This document shows positions 1 through 9,381 of a DNA stretch of 64,000 nt, piece after piece; position 1 is the first letter of the stretch, and every line of letters starts with the position of its first letter. The DNA is taken from contig NZ_JJMW01000063.1 in assembly GCF_000714435.1 (NCBI RefSeq), positions 84,249 to 148,248 of the forward strand. Reading direction: 5' to 3'. Both the position numbers and the translations under genes were made by a program. The DNA is from Exiguobacterium alkaliphilum 12/1 (GTDB lineage: Bacteria > Bacillota > Bacilli > Exiguobacteriales > Exiguobacteriaceae). The notes below the pieces were generated by a model. The model did not search any database, had not been told where the DNA came from, and saw only the letters and a program-made list of their open reading frames with translations.

Positions 1-1
1 C

Positions 2-706
2 CATCAGAGCGAGCTCCATCACTCGGCGCTCGGCATCCAGCCGGTGTATAGCCCGACGAACGCCGTCAGCTTCATGGTCTCGACGACGGCGAACGGGGCG
101 TATGAAGAGGCGCTCGCCGTCGAGCTGCATCGTCTGTTGAAGACGCTGTCGTGGTCGCTCGAACGCATTGACGAGCGCGACCGGCTGCAACATGAGAGCC
201 TGACCGACCCGCTCACCGGTCTTCCGAACCAACGGGCACTAAGGCGCTGGACGAAAGAACGGATGAACGATGTCGCCTCGTATCCGTTGTCGGTCTTCTT
301 GATCGACCTCGACCATTTCAAATCGGTCAACGACACGTATGGACACGCGTTCGGCGACGAGGTGTTAATCGAAGCGGGGGCGCTGTTCACACGACTCGTC
401 CGTGGCGGCGACCTCGTCACACGATATGGCGGGGAAGAGTTCGTCTTCGTGTTTCCGCGGATGAACGAGATGTCGGCCTTGTTGACGGCAGAAAAGATCC
501 GTCAAGCGCTCAAGGCCCATCCGTTCGGCACGGAAGGGGTCCGGCTTCAAGTGACAGCGAGTATCGGCATCGAGACGATTCACGAGTTCGACGAGCTCGA
601 CACCGTCCTACGAAACGCCGACCGGGCGATGTATGTTGGGGCGAAGTTCAACGGACGCGACCGGGTCGCCCATTATCGGGACACGTCGACGGAACGAATT
701 CAATAA
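2..706 (+). CDS. GGDEF diguanylate cyclase, 5' end outside window
   Basis: The reading frame is open from the first bases of the window, so only the C-terminal part of about 234 residues is visible. It has the GGDEF landmarks in order: DPLTGLPNQ, the metal-binding DLDHFKSVND, and the active-site signature GGEEF. An RGGD motif five residues before GGEEF fits the RxxD inhibitory I-site that binds product c-di-GMP. The family condenses two GTP into c-di-GMP. A GTG at 44 is only an internal codon of the longer frame. The sensor or input domain lies upstream of the window and cannot be judged. A strong hairpin terminator follows the stop directly. Confidence 0.88.
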   Translation, partial: HQSELHHSALGIQPVYSPTNAVSFMVSTTANGAYEEALAVELHRLLKTLSWSLERIDERDRLQHESLTDPLTGLPNQRALRRWTKERMNDVASYPLSVFLIDLDHFKSVNDTYGHAFGDEVLIEAGALFTRLVRGGDLVTRYGGEEFVFVFPRMNEMSALLTAEKIRQALKAHPFGTEGVRLQVTASIGIETIHEFDELDTVLRNADRAMYVGAKFNGRDRVAHYRDTSTERIQ

Positions 707-707
707 G

Positions 708-739
708 AAAAGGAGAATCCGCGATGGATTCTCCTTTTT
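708..739 (+). terminator. Rho-independent terminator of the GGDEF gene
   Basis: The stem AAAAGGAGAATCC pairs with GGATTCTCCTTTTT around a 5-base loop, with a T tract. The 5' A run would also give a usable terminator for the HNH-repeat gene arriving from the right. Confidence 0.88.
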
Positions 740-753
740 GCATGAATGATGGA

Positions 754-1395
754 TTATAATTTCGAACTAAATATTTCAGATTCGACCGCGTGGATGGCAG
801 CCGACCAAGAACCGTAACGGTGTAAAATGGCTTTCGTCGAAGGTTTGTTGTTTCGTTTCGCCCATTCGCGATACGCCTCGAAGGAGAGGGAGAAGCCCAT
901 CTCGTGAATCGCTTCCCGGAGCGCGCCGGACAGTTCCGACTTCGAATAGGTGACACTCGCCTCAAGACCGGCTTCGGCGCAGGCGTCGTGCCATGACCCG
1001 AACGTCTTGACGATGTGGTAATGGCTCGGGGCCTTTGGATGAAGTTTCCGCCATTCCTGATACTTTTTCAATGTGATGATCGAGCCCATGTCACGCGAAT
1101 AGAGCGCGAGCGTCTCGATGATGTCATCACGCGTATACTTCGGCATCTTATCCGGAAGATCGACGGTCGTCTCCCCGTGCCATTCGTAACCGGCGATGGC
1201 GAGCGCCTCGGCCCATGAGCCGAACTGACGGATAATCGACTCGGGGGACGGCCAGTTTTGTTCCATCGCGAAGCGGCGATAGACGGAGCGGCGCGGACGT
1301 TCCTTCAACAAGTCCCCGAGGAGGCGAATGCAGTGGATCATCCTCTGCTGTTCGGTGGACAGGTGATGGGATTTAGTGGATAGCGATTGACTCAA
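754..1395 (-). CDS. HNH-repeat (homing-endonuclease-associated repeat) DNA-binding protein
   Basis: About 213 residues with three copies of a module of the type 'P S x x I I x x F G S W x x A x x x A G', ending in FGSWAEALAIAG, FGSWHDACAEAG and YGSWSAAIHAVE. This is the homing-endonuclease-associated repeat, a small helical DNA-binding unit usually seen beside HNH nucleases. No HNH or other nuclease motif is present, so it may be a stand-alone DNA-binding protein. I chose the TTG at 1395 because AAGGAGG lies 8 bases before it; the upstream in-frame ATGs at 1464 and 1422 have no Shine-Dalgarno. It converges on the GGDEF gene. The target and role are unknown. Confidence 0.7.
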   Translation of the reverse strand: MSQSLSTKSHHLSTEQQRMIHCIRLLGDLLKERPRRSVYRRFAMEQNWPSPESIIRQFGSWAEALAIAGYEWHGETTVDLPDKMPKYTRDDIIETLALYSRDMGSIITLKKYQEWRKLHPKAPSHYHIVKTFGSWHDACAEAGLEASVTYSKSELSGALREAIHEMGFSLSFEAYREWAKRNNKPSTKAILHRYGSWSAAIHAVESEIFSSKL

Positions 1396-1654
1396 TGATG
1401 GTTCCTCCTTCCATGGACTCATATCTGAACCGACAATGATGACGAAAAATGCTTCTACAATCATACTATCGGACAGTTTTTCGAAATCATAAGTGGATTT
1501 CGTAATTTCTTTGTAACGTTTTAACAGAAGACTAGGTCTAAAGTCAGGTTCAGAATTCGAAAAAAGGGTAACAGTTCTATTACAAATTTAATAACAAGTG
1601 GTTCCAATTGTAAACAAAAAGTTTTATAAATGGGTAAAATGTAATAATTTGTAC

Positions 1655-1710
1655 AAAAAAGTACCCAACTGGTCAATGGGGTCATCGCCTTTGCACCAGT
1701 TGAGTACCCT
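1655..1710 (-). other. Hairpin in the AT-rich spacer before uppP; possible minus-strand terminator or small RNA 3' end
   Basis: GTACCCAACTGGT (1661-1673) pairs with ACCAGTTGAGTAC (1695-1707), 13 pairs with one G-U. Read on the minus strand the stem is followed by six T, the form of an intrinsic terminator. No minus-strand gene lies between it and uppP, so it could end a short RNA starting near 1750-1840. The rest of 1396-1847 is AT-rich. It contains a second small inverted repeat (CGAAATC/GATTTCG, about 1484-1503) and presumably the uppP promoter, and I see no convincing protein in it. Confidence 0.45.
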
Positions 1711-1847
1711 TCTATAATAAATTTAATTTTCAGACTAATCAATAAAAGTTTTTAAAATATATGATTTTTTTCAAAGAGTGGTCAGTGTAAGATAGAGTCT
1801 GCTAAAATAGCCGCATTGAGTGAAAAAAGAAAAGAGGACAATTTGAT

Positions 1848-2660
1848 ATGACAATCTGGTTATTTTACTTATTGCTCGGTGTGATTCAAGGCTTCACCGA
1901 GCCGATTCCCATCTCGTCGAGTGGGCACTTGGTCATCTTCCAAGAGCTGTTCAACATTCAGTTGCCGGGGTTGTCGTTCGAGATTTTCGTCAACTTCGCC
2001 TCGCTCCTCGCCGTCTTGACGATTTACCGGAAAGACGTCGTCCGCCTCGTCGTCAGTCTTTGGACGTTCCTATTTAAGAAAGACCGGAGCGACGACACGA
2101 TGGTCGACGTCAAGTTCATCGGGCTGTTGCTCGTGGCGACGGTGCCGGCCGGCGTGCTCGGTGTCGTTTTCGGCGATTGGATTGGCGAGACGCTAAGCGG
2201 TGTCGCGACGGTCGGGTATACGTTGATTCTCACAGGTCTCGCGCTCTGGTTCATCCGCAACATGCGTGGGAGCAAAGGCGACGGCGGCATCACGCTCCGT
2301 GACGCCATCTTGATCGGGCTCGCCCAGGCGGCCGCGCTCATCCCAGGGATTAGCCGGTCGGGCGCGACGATCGTCATGGCGCTCCTCCTCGGTATCAAAC
2401 AAGAGACGGCGCTCCGTTTCTCGTTCTTCATGTTCATCCCCGTCAGTCTCGGCACGATTCTATTAGACGGACCGGCACTGTTCACGAACCCGGAGACGCG
2501 CGAGCTGTTCGGTCCGCTCATCGTGGCGTTCATCGCCTCGTACATCTTGACGGCCGTGTCGTTGAAATGGTTCCAACACATCATGGCCAAAGGCGAGCTC
2601 AAGTACTTCTCGTTCTATTGCTGGGCGGTCGGGATTCTCGTCGTCTTGTTCTTAGCTTAA
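1848..2660 (+). CDS. uppP: Undecaprenyl-diphosphatase UppP (BacA family)
   Basis: 270-residue polytopic membrane protein of the usual BacA length. It dephosphorylates undecaprenyl pyrophosphate to the carrier lipid used for peptidoglycan and teichoic acid synthesis, and overproduction gives bacitracin resistance in other species. The two family signatures are present: QGFTEPIPISSSGHL near the N-terminus, a form of the (E/Q)xxxE motif, and PGISRSGATI near residue 167. The N-terminal motif carries Q and P where many homologues have E and F/L. It is a single-gene unit with its own terminator; an AAAGAGGAC ribosome binding site precedes the ATG. It works in the same lipid-carrier cycle as TagO at 52.0 kb. 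Confidence 0.93.
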   Translation: MTIWLFYLLLGVIQGFTEPIPISSSGHLVIFQELFNIQLPGLSFEIFVNFASLLAVLTIYRKDVVRLVVSLWTFLFKKDRSDDTMVDVKFIGLLLVATVPAGVLGVVFGDWIGETLSGVATVGYTLILTGLALWFIRNMRGSKGDGGITLRDAILIGLAQAAALIPGISRSGATIVMALLLGIKQETALRFSFFMFIPVSLGTILLDGPALFTNPETRELFGPLIVAFIASYILTAVSLKWFQHIMAKGELKYFSFYCWAVGILVVLFLA

Positions 2661-2665
2661 TTTGT

Positions 2666-2697
2666 CGGCGCTGCTCACACGAGCGGCGCTTTTTTTG
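2666..2697 (+). terminator. Terminator of uppP
   Basis: GCGCTGCTC and GAGCGGCGC form a stem with one G-U pair around a short ACAC loop, followed by seven T. Confidence 0.85.
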
Positions 2698-2756
2698 CGT
2701 ATTTTGTTTTGCGCTCCTCTTCATTTTGCGCTACAGTTGATGCGTACAAACAAATA

Positions 2757-2896
2757 TTCCTTCGGGGTCGGGTGAAAGTCCCAACCGGCGGTGATAGGCG
2801 AACGCCTTAAGTCCGTGACCCGGGCGCACGTGTGCGAACGGTGGATCTAGTGAGACTCTAGAGCCGACAGTATAGTCTGGATGGGAGAAGGAAAAA
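2757..2896 (+). ncRNA. FMN riboswitch (RFN element)
   Basis: The segment shows the conserved RFN blocks in order: TTCGGGGTCGGGTGAAAGTC, CCCAACCGGCGGTGATAG, AGTCCGTGACCCG, GGTGGATCTAGTGAGACTC, AGAGCCGACAGT and AGTCTGGATGGGAGAAGG. The element binds FMN and represses riboflavin genes. It sits about 150 bases before ribD, with a terminator hairpin between them, which fits transcriptional attenuation of the rib operon. Confidence 0.97.
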
Positions 2897-2991
2897 TCGA
2901 CAGGTCCACGCGACCTGTAGTTCGTCGTACGCTTTTCTGCAAAGAAAATGTTTATTTGGCTTGTCCAAATACGACTGACACCTCCCACCGA

Positions 2992-3024
2992 GACCTTGAG
3001 GACATGTCCTTCAGGTCTTTTTTG
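2992..3024 (+). terminator. Attenuator terminator of the rib leader
   Basis: GACCTTGAGGAC and GTCCTTCAGGTC flank a 2-base gap and are followed by six T, 25 bases upstream of the ribD start. This is the expected expression platform of the FMN riboswitch. Confidence 0.85.
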
Positions 3025-3049
3025 TTTGTACGAAACAAGGAGGGAGATT

Positions 3050-4132
3050 ATGAGACAGTACATGCAACATGCCATCCAATTGGCCAAGTGCGCCGACGGA
3101 CAGACCGGGGTCAACCCGCTCGTCGGCGCCGTCGTCGTCAAAGACGACCGGGTCGTCGGATTCGGCGCCCATTTGAAGGCGGGCGAACCACATGCCGAGG
3201 TGCATGCCATCCGGATGGCCGGCGCGTCCGCGTTCGGTTCGACCGTGTACGTCACGCTCGAGCCGTGTTCGCATCACGGGAAGACACCGCCATGCGCCGA
3301 TCTCTTGATCGAATCCGGCGTCCGTCGCGTCGTCATCGCGATGGAAGACCCGAACCCGCTCGTCGCCGGACGTGGCATCGCTAGGCTGAAGGCGGCCGGA
3401 ATCGAGGTCGAGGTCGGTCTGCTCGAGAATGAGGCACGGGCGCTCAATCCTGCGTTCCTACGCTCGCTCGAGACGAAGCGTCCGTACGTCATCTTGAAGA
3501 CGGCGACGAGCCTCGACGGGAAAGTCGCGCTCGATTCTGGTGACAGCAAATGGGTGACCGGGACGGAAGCCCGGCTCGACGTCCATGCGCTACGGGCGAA
3601 CGTCGACGCGGTGTTGACCGGAATCGGGACCGTCATCGCGGACGACCCGGCGCTCACGGCGCGACTCGAGCGGCCGACTGAACAACCGCTGCGTGTCGTG
3701 TTAGACCGAGAGTTGAACGTGCCGCACGCGAGCCAGCTCGTCCGCACGGCGAACGAACTACCGGTGCTCGTCTATACGACGTCCGATGATGTGTCGAGAC
3801 GTGAGGCACTCGAGTCGCGTGGTGTCGAACTGGCGGACTATACGACGCTCGAACGGGTGCTCGAGGAACTGTACGCCCGCGGCATCGGCCGTCTCCTCGT
3901 CGAGGCCGGTCCGACGCTCGTGACGTCGCTCTTAGACGGGGGATACATCGACGAGTGGGTCATGTATCAGTCCCCACGCGTCTTCGGTGGCAAGGCCGGG
4001 TTCTATCGCTCGAATCATGACGGACCGCTCGAGGCAATCGAACAATTTGACGTTCGTTCTGTCGAGACGATCGGCAACGATATCAAACTCGTCATGCGAA
4101 AGGGGGAGCCCGATGTTCACAGGAATCGTTGA
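3050..4132 (+). CDS. ribD: Bifunctional riboflavin deaminase-reductase RibD
   Basis: 360 residues. Residues 1-145 are a cytidine-deaminase-like domain with the zinc ligands in HAE (48-50), EPC (C73) and PPCAD (C82). From about residue 150 the RibD reductase domain follows, with LKTATSLDGKVAL and VTGTEAR. It deaminates and then reduces the pyrimidine intermediate produced by GTP cyclohydrolase II. I chose the ATG at 3050 because AAGGAGGGAG precedes it and the protein then begins like other RibD proteins; the longer frame runs back into the terminator and riboswitch. It is first in the rib operon and overlaps ribE by 20 bases. Confidence 0.95.
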   Translation: MRQYMQHAIQLAKCADGQTGVNPLVGAVVVKDDRVVGFGAHLKAGEPHAEVHAIRMAGASAFGSTVYVTLEPCSHHGKTPPCADLLIESGVRRVVIAMEDPNPLVAGRGIARLKAAGIEVEVGLLENEARALNPAFLRSLETKRPYVILKTATSLDGKVALDSGDSKWVTGTEARLDVHALRANVDAVLTGIGTVIADDPALTARLERPTEQPLRVVLDRELNVPHASQLVRTANELPVLVYTTSDDVSRREALESRGVELADYTTLERVLEELYARGIGRLLVEAGPTLVTSLLDGGYIDEWVMYQSPRVFGGKAGFYRSNHDGPLEAIEQFDVRSVETIGNDIKLVMRKGEPDVHRNR

Positions 4133-4754
4133 AGAAATCGGTAGCGTCAAAGCGGTGAAACGGAACGGGCCATCGCTTAGGCTCACGCTCACGGGTGACA
4201 TCGTCTTGCAGGACGTGAAACTCGGGGACAGCATCTCGGTCAACGGGATCTGTCTCACGGTGACGACGTTCGACGAGCGGACGTTCGCAGTCGACGTCAT
4301 GCCCGAGACGCTCAAAGCGTCGAGCCTTGACGGCGTCCGCCCGGGGACACGTGTGAACTTAGAGCGGGCGATGCCGGCGAACGGACGATTCGGCGGACAC
4401 TTCGTCTCCGGTCACGTCGACGGGGTCGGGCGCATCGTCAAGAAACGTCCGCTCGCGAACGCGGTGTACGTCGACATCAGCTGCGAGCCGTCGCTTCTCC
4501 GGTATATCGTCCCGAAAGGTTCGATCTCGGTCGATGGGACGAGTTTGACGGTGTTCGATGTGACGGAACGCGGCTTCACGCTCTCGCTCATCCCGCACAC
4601 GTACAGTGAGACGGTGCTCGGGATGAAACAAGCCGGGGACACGGTCAATTTGGAATGTGACATGTTAGCAAAATATATGGAGAAGTTAGTGAATCAAAAA
4701 CCGATGACGCTCGAATCGTTGGCGTCACAAGGATACGGAAAGGCGGGATGGTGA
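4113..4754 (+). CDS. ribE: Riboflavin synthase alpha subunit
   Basis: 213 residues beginning [13 protein letters not shown], the classic start of riboflavin synthase. Two lumazine-binding repeats are visible: residues 1-97 with SVNGICLTV and about 98-195 with SVDGTSLTV. The enzyme dismutates two 6,7-dimethyl-8-ribityllumazine molecules to riboflavin. GGGGGAG lies just before the ATG. The start is inside the end of ribD, and the stop overlaps the ribBA start as TGATG, so translation of the operon is probably coupled. Confidence 0.95.
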   Translation: MFTGIVEEIGSVKAVKRNGPSLRLTLTGDIVLQDVKLGDSISVNGICLTVTTFDERTFAVDVMPETLKASSLDGVRPGTRVNLERAMPANGRFGGHFVSGHVDGVGRIVKKRPLANAVYVDISCEPSLLRYIVPKGSISVDGTSLTVFDVTERGFTLSLIPHTYSETVLGMKQAGDTVNLECDMLAKYMEKLVNQKPMTLESLASQGYGKAGW

Positions 4755-5935
4755 TGTTTGACACGATTGAAGCAGCGATTGAAGACTTGAAGCAAGGTCG
4801 CCCAATTATCGTCGTCGATGATGAGGACCGAGAGAACGAGGGGGACTTCGTCGTCCTTGCTGACAAGATGACGGCCGAGACGATGAACTTCCTCATCACG
4901 GAAGGGAAAGGGCTCGTCTGCGCCTCGCTCGCTGAAGAAGTCGCCGTCCGGCTCGACTTAAAGCCGATGGTCGAAAACAGCACCGACCCGCATGGGACCG
5001 CCTTCACCGTCAGCGTCGACCACGTCGACTCGACGACGGGCATCTCGGCGAGTGAACGGGCCCACACGGTGCGCGAGCTCGCCAACATCAACGCCCGGCC
5101 CGTTGATTTCCAACGGCCGGGACACATCTTCCCGCTCATCGCGAAAAAAGGCGGCGTCTCGGTACGACGCGGACACACGGAGGCGTCGGTCGACTTGGCC
5201 CGCCTCGCCGGTAGTGAACCAGTCGCCGTCATCTGCGAAATCATCCGTGAAGACGGGGAGATGGCCCGGGTACCTGACCTTGAACTTGTGGCAAAAGCCC
5301 ATGACTTGAAGTTCGTCACGATTGAGGCGCTCGTCCGCTATATGGAGACGGATCTCGTCACGCGCGAGGCGGACGTCACCCTCCCGACGGCCAAGGGCGG
5401 ATTTCGCTTGCTCGGGTATCGGAACGTCCTCGACCGAGAAGAACACGTCGCGCTCGTGAAAGACGGGCTGAGCGACGTTCCGCTCGTGCGTATCCATTCG
5501 GAATGTTTGACCGGTGACGTGTTCGGGTCATATCGCTGCGACTGTGGACCGCAACTCGACACGGCACTCGCGCGAATCGAGGCCGAAGGCGGTGTCGTCT
5601 TATACATGCGCCAAGAAGGGCGCGGGATTGGGCTGTTGAATAAGCTAAAGGCGTATGAACTGCAAGAGAATGGGCTTGATACGGTCGAGGCGAACGTCGC
5701 GCTCGGCTTACACGCCGATTTACGCGATTACCGGGTGAGCGCGGCGATGCTCCGTGACCTCGGCGTCACGACCGTCCGGCTCATGACGAACAACCCGGAG
5801 AAAGTCGACGCGCTCGAAGCGTGTGGCATCACCGTCATGGAACGGGTGCCAATCATCGTCGGGGAACATGCGGCGAACGAGAAGTATCGGCTGACGAAAC
5901 AACAAAAAATGAATCATTTTGGAGGAGAAGCATAA
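4754..5935 (+). CDS. ribBA: Bifunctional DHBP synthase / GTP cyclohydrolase II
   Basis: 393 residues. Residues 1-200 form 3,4-dihydroxy-2-butanone-4-phosphate synthase, with [12 protein letters not shown] and [11 protein letters not shown]. Residues 205-393 form GTP cyclohydrolase II, with zinc ligands in [15 protein letters not shown] and the catalytic RQEGRGIGL. It supplies both the four-carbon unit and the pyrimidine for riboflavin. Two ATGs are possible, at 4748 and 4754; GGCGGG sits directly against the first but 6 bases from the second, so I chose 4754, which also gives a TGATG overlap with ribE. Its TAA overlaps the ribH ATG. Confidence 0.95.
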   Translation: MFDTIEAAIEDLKQGRPIIVVDDEDRENEGDFVVLADKMTAETMNFLITEGKGLVCASLAEEVAVRLDLKPMVENSTDPHGTAFTVSVDHVDSTTGISASERAHTVRELANINARPVDFQRPGHIFPLIAKKGGVSVRRGHTEASVDLARLAGSEPVAVICEIIREDGEMARVPDLELVAKAHDLKFVTIEALVRYMETDLVTREADVTLPTAKGGFRLLGYRNVLDREEHVALVKDGLSDVPLVRIHSECLTGDVFGSYRCDCGPQLDTALARIEAEGGVVLYMRQEGRGIGLLNKLKAYELQENGLDTVEANVALGLHADLRDYRVSAAMLRDLGVTTVRLMTNNPEKVDALEACGITVMERVPIIVGEHAANEKYRLTKQQKMNHFGGEA

Positions 5936-6399
5936 TGGTGAACACATTTGAAGGGAACTTGGTTGGTAAAGGATTAAAAGTCGGAATCGTCGTCGGACGG
6001 TTTAACGATTTGATCACGATGCGCTTATTGGACGGGGCGAAAGACGCGCTCAAGCGCCACGGCGTCGAACAAGAAGACGTCGAGCTCGCCTTCGTACCGG
6101 GTGCGTTTGAGCTCCCGCTCGTCGCCAAGAAGATGGCGATGAGTAAGAAGTATGACGCGGTCATCACGCTCGGTGCCGTCATCCGCGGGGCGACGCCACA
6201 CTTCGATTACGTCTGTAATGAGGCGGCGAAAGGAATCGCCCAGGCGAGCTATCAGTCGGAAGTGCCGGTCATCTTCGGCGTCTTGACGACCGAGACGATT
6301 GAGCAGGCGATTGAGCGGGCCGGAACGAAAGCCGGAAACAAAGGTTGGGAAGCGGCGACGTCGGCCATCGAGATGGCCAACTTGATGCGCGCCTTTTGA
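5935..6399 (+). CDS. ribH: 6,7-dimethyl-8-ribityllumazine synthase
   Basis: 154 residues, the normal length. It condenses the two RibBA/RibD-derived intermediates into lumazine, the substrate of RibE, and the family usually forms icosahedral capsids. GRFND near residue 20 and [14 protein letters not shown], with the catalytic histidine in PHFDYV, are typical. The ATG overlaps the ribBA stop (TAATG) and has GGAGGAG 7 bases upstream. It is the last gene of the operon. Confidence 0.95.
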   Translation: MVNTFEGNLVGKGLKVGIVVGRFNDLITMRLLDGAKDALKRHGVEQEDVELAFVPGAFELPLVAKKMAMSKKYDAVITLGAVIRGATPHFDYVCNEAAKGIAQASYQSEVPVIFGVLTTETIEQAIERAGTKAGNKGWEAATSAIEMANLMRAF

Positions 6400-6418
6400 G
6401 GAAGGTTTAGGGAGGAAG

Positions 6419-6449
6419 AAAAAGGGGGGCGTCTCGCTCTCCTTTTTTG
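6419..6449 (+). terminator. Terminator of the rib operon
   Basis: An imperfect stem, with AAAAAGGGGGGC opposite GCTCTCCTTTTTTG including G-U pairs, ends in six T. It is weaker than others in the window, so some read-through into the ZIP gene is possible. Confidence 0.65.
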
Positions 6450-6501
6450 GTGGTGACGGGTTACGTTCGATCGAAGCGGTGGAAAAGGACAAGGAGCACA
6501 C

Positions 6502-7344
6502 ATGACGGAGGATACGGAGGCGGCAGCGATGGTCGAACGGTTCGTGTCTTTGAGCCCGGCGATGCAGGCATTAATCGGCACGTTATTCACATGGGGAATG
6601 ACCGCGCTCGGGGCGGCGGTTGTCTTCACGACGAAGTCGATCAACCAGCGGCTGATGGACGGCATGCTCGGTTTTGCCGGTGGGGTGATGATTGCGGCTA
6701 GTTTCTGGTCGCTCCTGTCGCCTGCGATCGAGATGGCGGGCGAGGGTGCCTGGCCGTCCTGGTTCCCGGCCACAGTCGGTTTCTTGTTAGGAGGACTCTT
6801 TTTGTGGGGTGTCGACAAGTTGCTGCCGCACCTACATCCGACGTCCTCGATGGATGAGGCGGAAGGGATTGTGCCAGAAAAACGGAAGCGCAGCACGTTG
6901 CTCGTCTTGGCGATCACCCTTCACAACATCCCGGAAGGATTAGCGATTGGGGTCGCGTTCGGGGCGGTCGCGGCTGACTTTCCGTCCGCTTCGTTGACCG
7001 GGGCCATCGCGCTCGCCATCGGGATTGGTATTCAAAACTTTCCAGAAGGGACAGCCGTCTCGTTGCCGTTACGGCGGGAAGGAATGTCACGGCGGAAAAG
7101 CTTCTTTTACGGACAGTTGTCGGCCGTCGTCGAACCGGTCGCCGCCTTGATTGGGGTATGGGCCGTCTACATGATGGAGCCGCTCTTGCCGTTCGCCTTG
7201 AGTTTTGCCGCTGGGGCGATGATTTTCGTCGTCGTCGAAGAAGTCGTCCCGGGGTCGCAAGAGAACGGGCACAAGGATTTGGCGGCGATGGCGTTGATGC
7301 TCGGGTTCGCCATCATGATGATACTAGACGTGGCGTTAGGATGA
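6502..7344 (+). CDS. ZIP-family divalent metal transporter
   Basis: 280-residue membrane protein of the ZIP/ZupT family, which brings zinc, iron or manganese into the cytoplasm. The diagnostic transmembrane metal motifs HNIPEG (141-146) and NFPEG (about 179-183) are present, as is EEVVPGS near residue 247. The N-terminal half has LMDGMLGFAGGVMIAAS. AAGGAG lies 5 bases before the ATG. It is a single gene after the rib operon and converges on the YdhG-like gene. Metal specificity cannot be read from the sequence. Confidence 0.88.
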   Translation: MTEDTEAAAMVERFVSLSPAMQALIGTLFTWGMTALGAAVVFTTKSINQRLMDGMLGFAGGVMIAASFWSLLSPAIEMAGEGAWPSWFPATVGFLLGGLFLWGVDKLLPHLHPTSSMDEAEGIVPEKRKRSTLLVLAITLHNIPEGLAIGVAFGAVAADFPSASLTGAIALAIGIGIQNFPEGTAVSLPLRREGMSRRKSFFYGQLSAVVEPVAALIGVWAVYMMEPLLPFALSFAAGAMIFVVVEEVVPGSQENGHKDLAAMALMLGFAIMMILDVALG

Positions 7345-7376
7345 AAAAAGGCACGACGGTCGACGCCGTCGTGCCT
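7344..7376 (-). terminator. Terminator of the YdhG-like gene
   Basis: GGCACGACGG (7350-7359) pairs perfectly with CCGTCGTGCC (7366-7375). The six A at 7344-7349 become the T tract on the minus strand. Confidence 0.85.
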
Positions 7377-7385
7377 GATGTTCGT

Positions 7386-7754
7386 TCACCGCCAAAATGA
7401 GGTGTGATCCGCCTTATCCTTTATGTTGAAGGCGATGATGTCGTGCAACAGCTCATGATCGACGGCTTGGTCCCACTTGATGCGGAACAGCTGTTTCGTC
7501 TGCGTGTAGCCGGATTCCTTGATCCGATCGGCGAACTGTTCGAGTGCGACCGCTTCCGGGGCGACCGCGAAATGAGCTTTGGCGACGCTGAACGCGATGA
7601 TGAACGTCCCGTGGTCGGTGAACATCGGTTGGTTCCAGGCGATGCGCTCCTCGAGATGGGGGAACGTCTGGCGTATCCAGTCGAACACGTCGTCCAGCTT
7701 GGCGCGTCGCTCCGGGTCGTCAATCGTTGTTAAAAAGTCATCGAACGTTTCCAT
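7386..7754 (-). CDS. DUF1801 / YdhG-like (frataxin-fold) protein
   Basis: 122 residues of the DUF1801 family, which includes the Bacillus YdhG/Fra protein, proposed to be a frataxin-like iron chaperone. Seen here are the typical WNQPMFTDHGTFIIAFSVAKAHFAVAPE centre (listed only as a location, residues about 41-67) and the C-terminal IKWDQAVDHELLHDIIAFN. AAGGAGG precedes the ATG. It lies between the ZIP transporter and rocA, each with its own terminator, so it is probably transcribed alone. A distant paralogue sits at 21.99 kb. The iron role is inferred from the family only. Confidence 0.75.
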   Translation of the reverse strand: METFDDFLTTIDDPERRAKLDDVFDWIRQTFPHLEERIAWNQPMFTDHGTFIIAFSVAKAHFAVAPEAVALEQFADRIKESGYTQTKQLFRIKWDQAVDHELLHDIIAFNIKDKADHTSFWR

Positions 7755-7769
7755 GAATAATCCTCCTTA

Positions 7770-7803
7770 TAAAACAAGCCCGGCTCACGTTGAGCCGGAC
7801 TTG
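7770..7803 (-). terminator. Terminator of rocA
   Basis: AAGCCCGGCTCA pairs with TGAGCCGGACTT with one mismatch, and a T-rich tract follows on the minus strand. It lies 5 bases past the rocA stop. Confidence 0.85.
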
Positions 7804-7807
7804 AAGA

Positions 7808-9352
7808 TTAAAACGTCTCAGACGTCGTTTTCGCTTGCATGTGGAGCTGGATGTAATCCGGTCCGCCTGCTTTCGAGTCTGTCCCTGACATGTTGAACCC
7901 GCCGAACGGCTGGTAGCCGACGATGGCGCCTGTGCAGCCACGGTTGAAGTACAAGTTCCCGACGTGGAAGTTTTGACGCGCATACTCTTGGTTCGAGCGG
8001 TCACGTGTGAGGACGGCACCTGTCAAGCCGTACTCTGTGTTGTTGGCGATGTCGATCGCTTCTTTGAAGTCGCTCGCTTTCGTGAACGCGACGATCGGTC
8101 CGAAGATCTCTTCTTGCATGAGACGCGCTTTCGGCGCGACGTCCGCGACGACTGTCGGCTCGATGAAGTAGCCTGTCGAGTCATCGGCTTTCCCACCGGC
8201 GACGATGCGTCCTTCTTCTTTCGCGACGTCGAAGTACGACGTGATCTTCTTGAACGCGGCCGCATCGATGACCGGCCCCATGAAGTGTTCGTTCTTCTCT
8301 GTGTTTCCGACCGAGAGTTCGTTCGTCAACTCGACGACGCGGTCGAGAACCGTGTCATACACGCTGTCGACGATGACGGCACGTGAACAAGCCGAACATT
8401 TTTGTCCTGAGAAGCCGAACGCCGATTTGACGATCGACTGTGCTGCGAGCTCAAGGTCCGCTGACTCGTCGACGACGATCGTGTCTTTCCCGCCCATCTC
8501 GGCGATGACACGCTTGAGCCAGATTTGCCCGTCGTTCAATTTCGAGGCGCGCTCGTTGATGCGGAGGCCGACGTCGCGTGAACCTGTGAAGCTTATGAAG
8601 CGCGTCTTCGGATGGTCGACGAGATAGTCGCCGACTTCAGCGCCCGGCCCTGGGATGAAGTTGAGGACACCTTTCGGCAGACCTGCCTCTTCCATGACCT
8701 CGACGAATTTCGCTGCGACGATCGGTGTCGTCGAAGCTGGCTTCAAGAGGATCGTGTTCCCGGCAACGATGGCCGCGACGGCCGTCCCTGCCATGATCGC
8801 GAACGGGAAGTTCCAAGGGCTGATGACGATCCCGACCCCGAGTGGGATGTAGTCATAGCGGTTGTATTCGCCCGGACGGCTCTCGACTTTTTTACCTGGT
8901 TTGAGTTCGAGCATTTGGCGCGCATAGTACTCCATGAAGTCAATCGCTTCCGCTGTGTCCGCGTCCGCCTCGTTCCATGGCTTGCCCGCTTCTTTCACGA
9001 GGTATGCCGAGAATTCATGTTTCCGTTTACGGACGATGTTCGCCGCTTTGAACAAGACGTCGGCACGGACAGCCGGGTCGACGTGGCGCCATGAGTCGAA
9101 CGCTGTGAGCGCTTCTTGCATCGCACGCTCCGCGAGCTCTTGGTTCGCTTTCGAGACGTGTCCGATGACTTCCTCTTTGTTCGCCGGGTTGTAAGACGTG
9201 ATTTTGCCTTCTGTCGTCACTTTCTCCCCACCGATGACGAGCGGATAGTCTTTCCCGAGTTCACCGTTCACTTTCTCGATTGCCGCTTGGATGGCCGCGG
9301 CGTTCTCTTTGTTTGTAAAGTCTGTGAATGGTTCATGTTTGTATGGAATCAT
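7808..9352 (-). CDS. rocA: L-glutamate gamma-semialdehyde (1-pyrroline-5-carboxylate) dehydrogenase
   Basis: 514 residues, the length of Bacillus RocA. It oxidises glutamate semialdehyde to glutamate in proline and arginine catabolism. Aldehyde dehydrogenase landmarks are SPWNFP (179-184), GSRDVG (257-262), catalytic Glu285 in AEMGGKD and nucleophile Cys319 in [18 protein letters not shown] lies upstream of the ATG. No proline dehydrogenase or arginase gene is nearby, so it is a lone member of the pathway here. A cre-like palindrome about 30 bases upstream suggests catabolite control. Confidence 0.94.
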   Translation of the reverse strand: MIPYKHEPFTDFTNKENAAAIQAAIEKVNGELGKDYPLVIGGEKVTTEGKITSYNPANKEEVIGHVSKANQELAERAMQEALTAFDSWRHVDPAVRADVLFKAANIVRKRKHEFSAYLVKEAGKPWNEADADTAEAIDFMEYYARQMLELKPGKKVESRPGEYNRYDYIPLGVGIVISPWNFPFAIMAGTAVAAIVAGNTILLKPASTTPIVAAKFVEVMEEAGLPKGVLNFIPGPGAEVGDYLVDHPKTRFISFTGSRDVGLRINERASKLNDGQIWLKRVIAEMGGKDTIVVDESADLELAAQSIVKSAFGFSGQKCSACSRAVIVDSVYDTVLDRVVELTNELSVGNTEKNEHFMGPVIDAAAFKKITSYFDVAKEEGRIVAGGKADDSTGYFIEPTVVADVAPKARLMQEEIFGPIVAFTKASDFKEAIDIANNTEYGLTGAVLTRDRSNQEYARQNFHVGNLYFNRGCTGAIVGYQPFGGFNMSGTDSKAGGPDYIQLHMQAKTTSETF

Positions 9353-9381
9353 TCTCGTTCCCCCTTAAAAGTGATTGTGCA

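Noticed and set aside
1521..1742. 73-codon minus-strand frame in the AT-rich spacer before uppP
   Set aside because: It runs through the 1655-1710 hairpin, has no ribosome binding site and has a random-looking composition.
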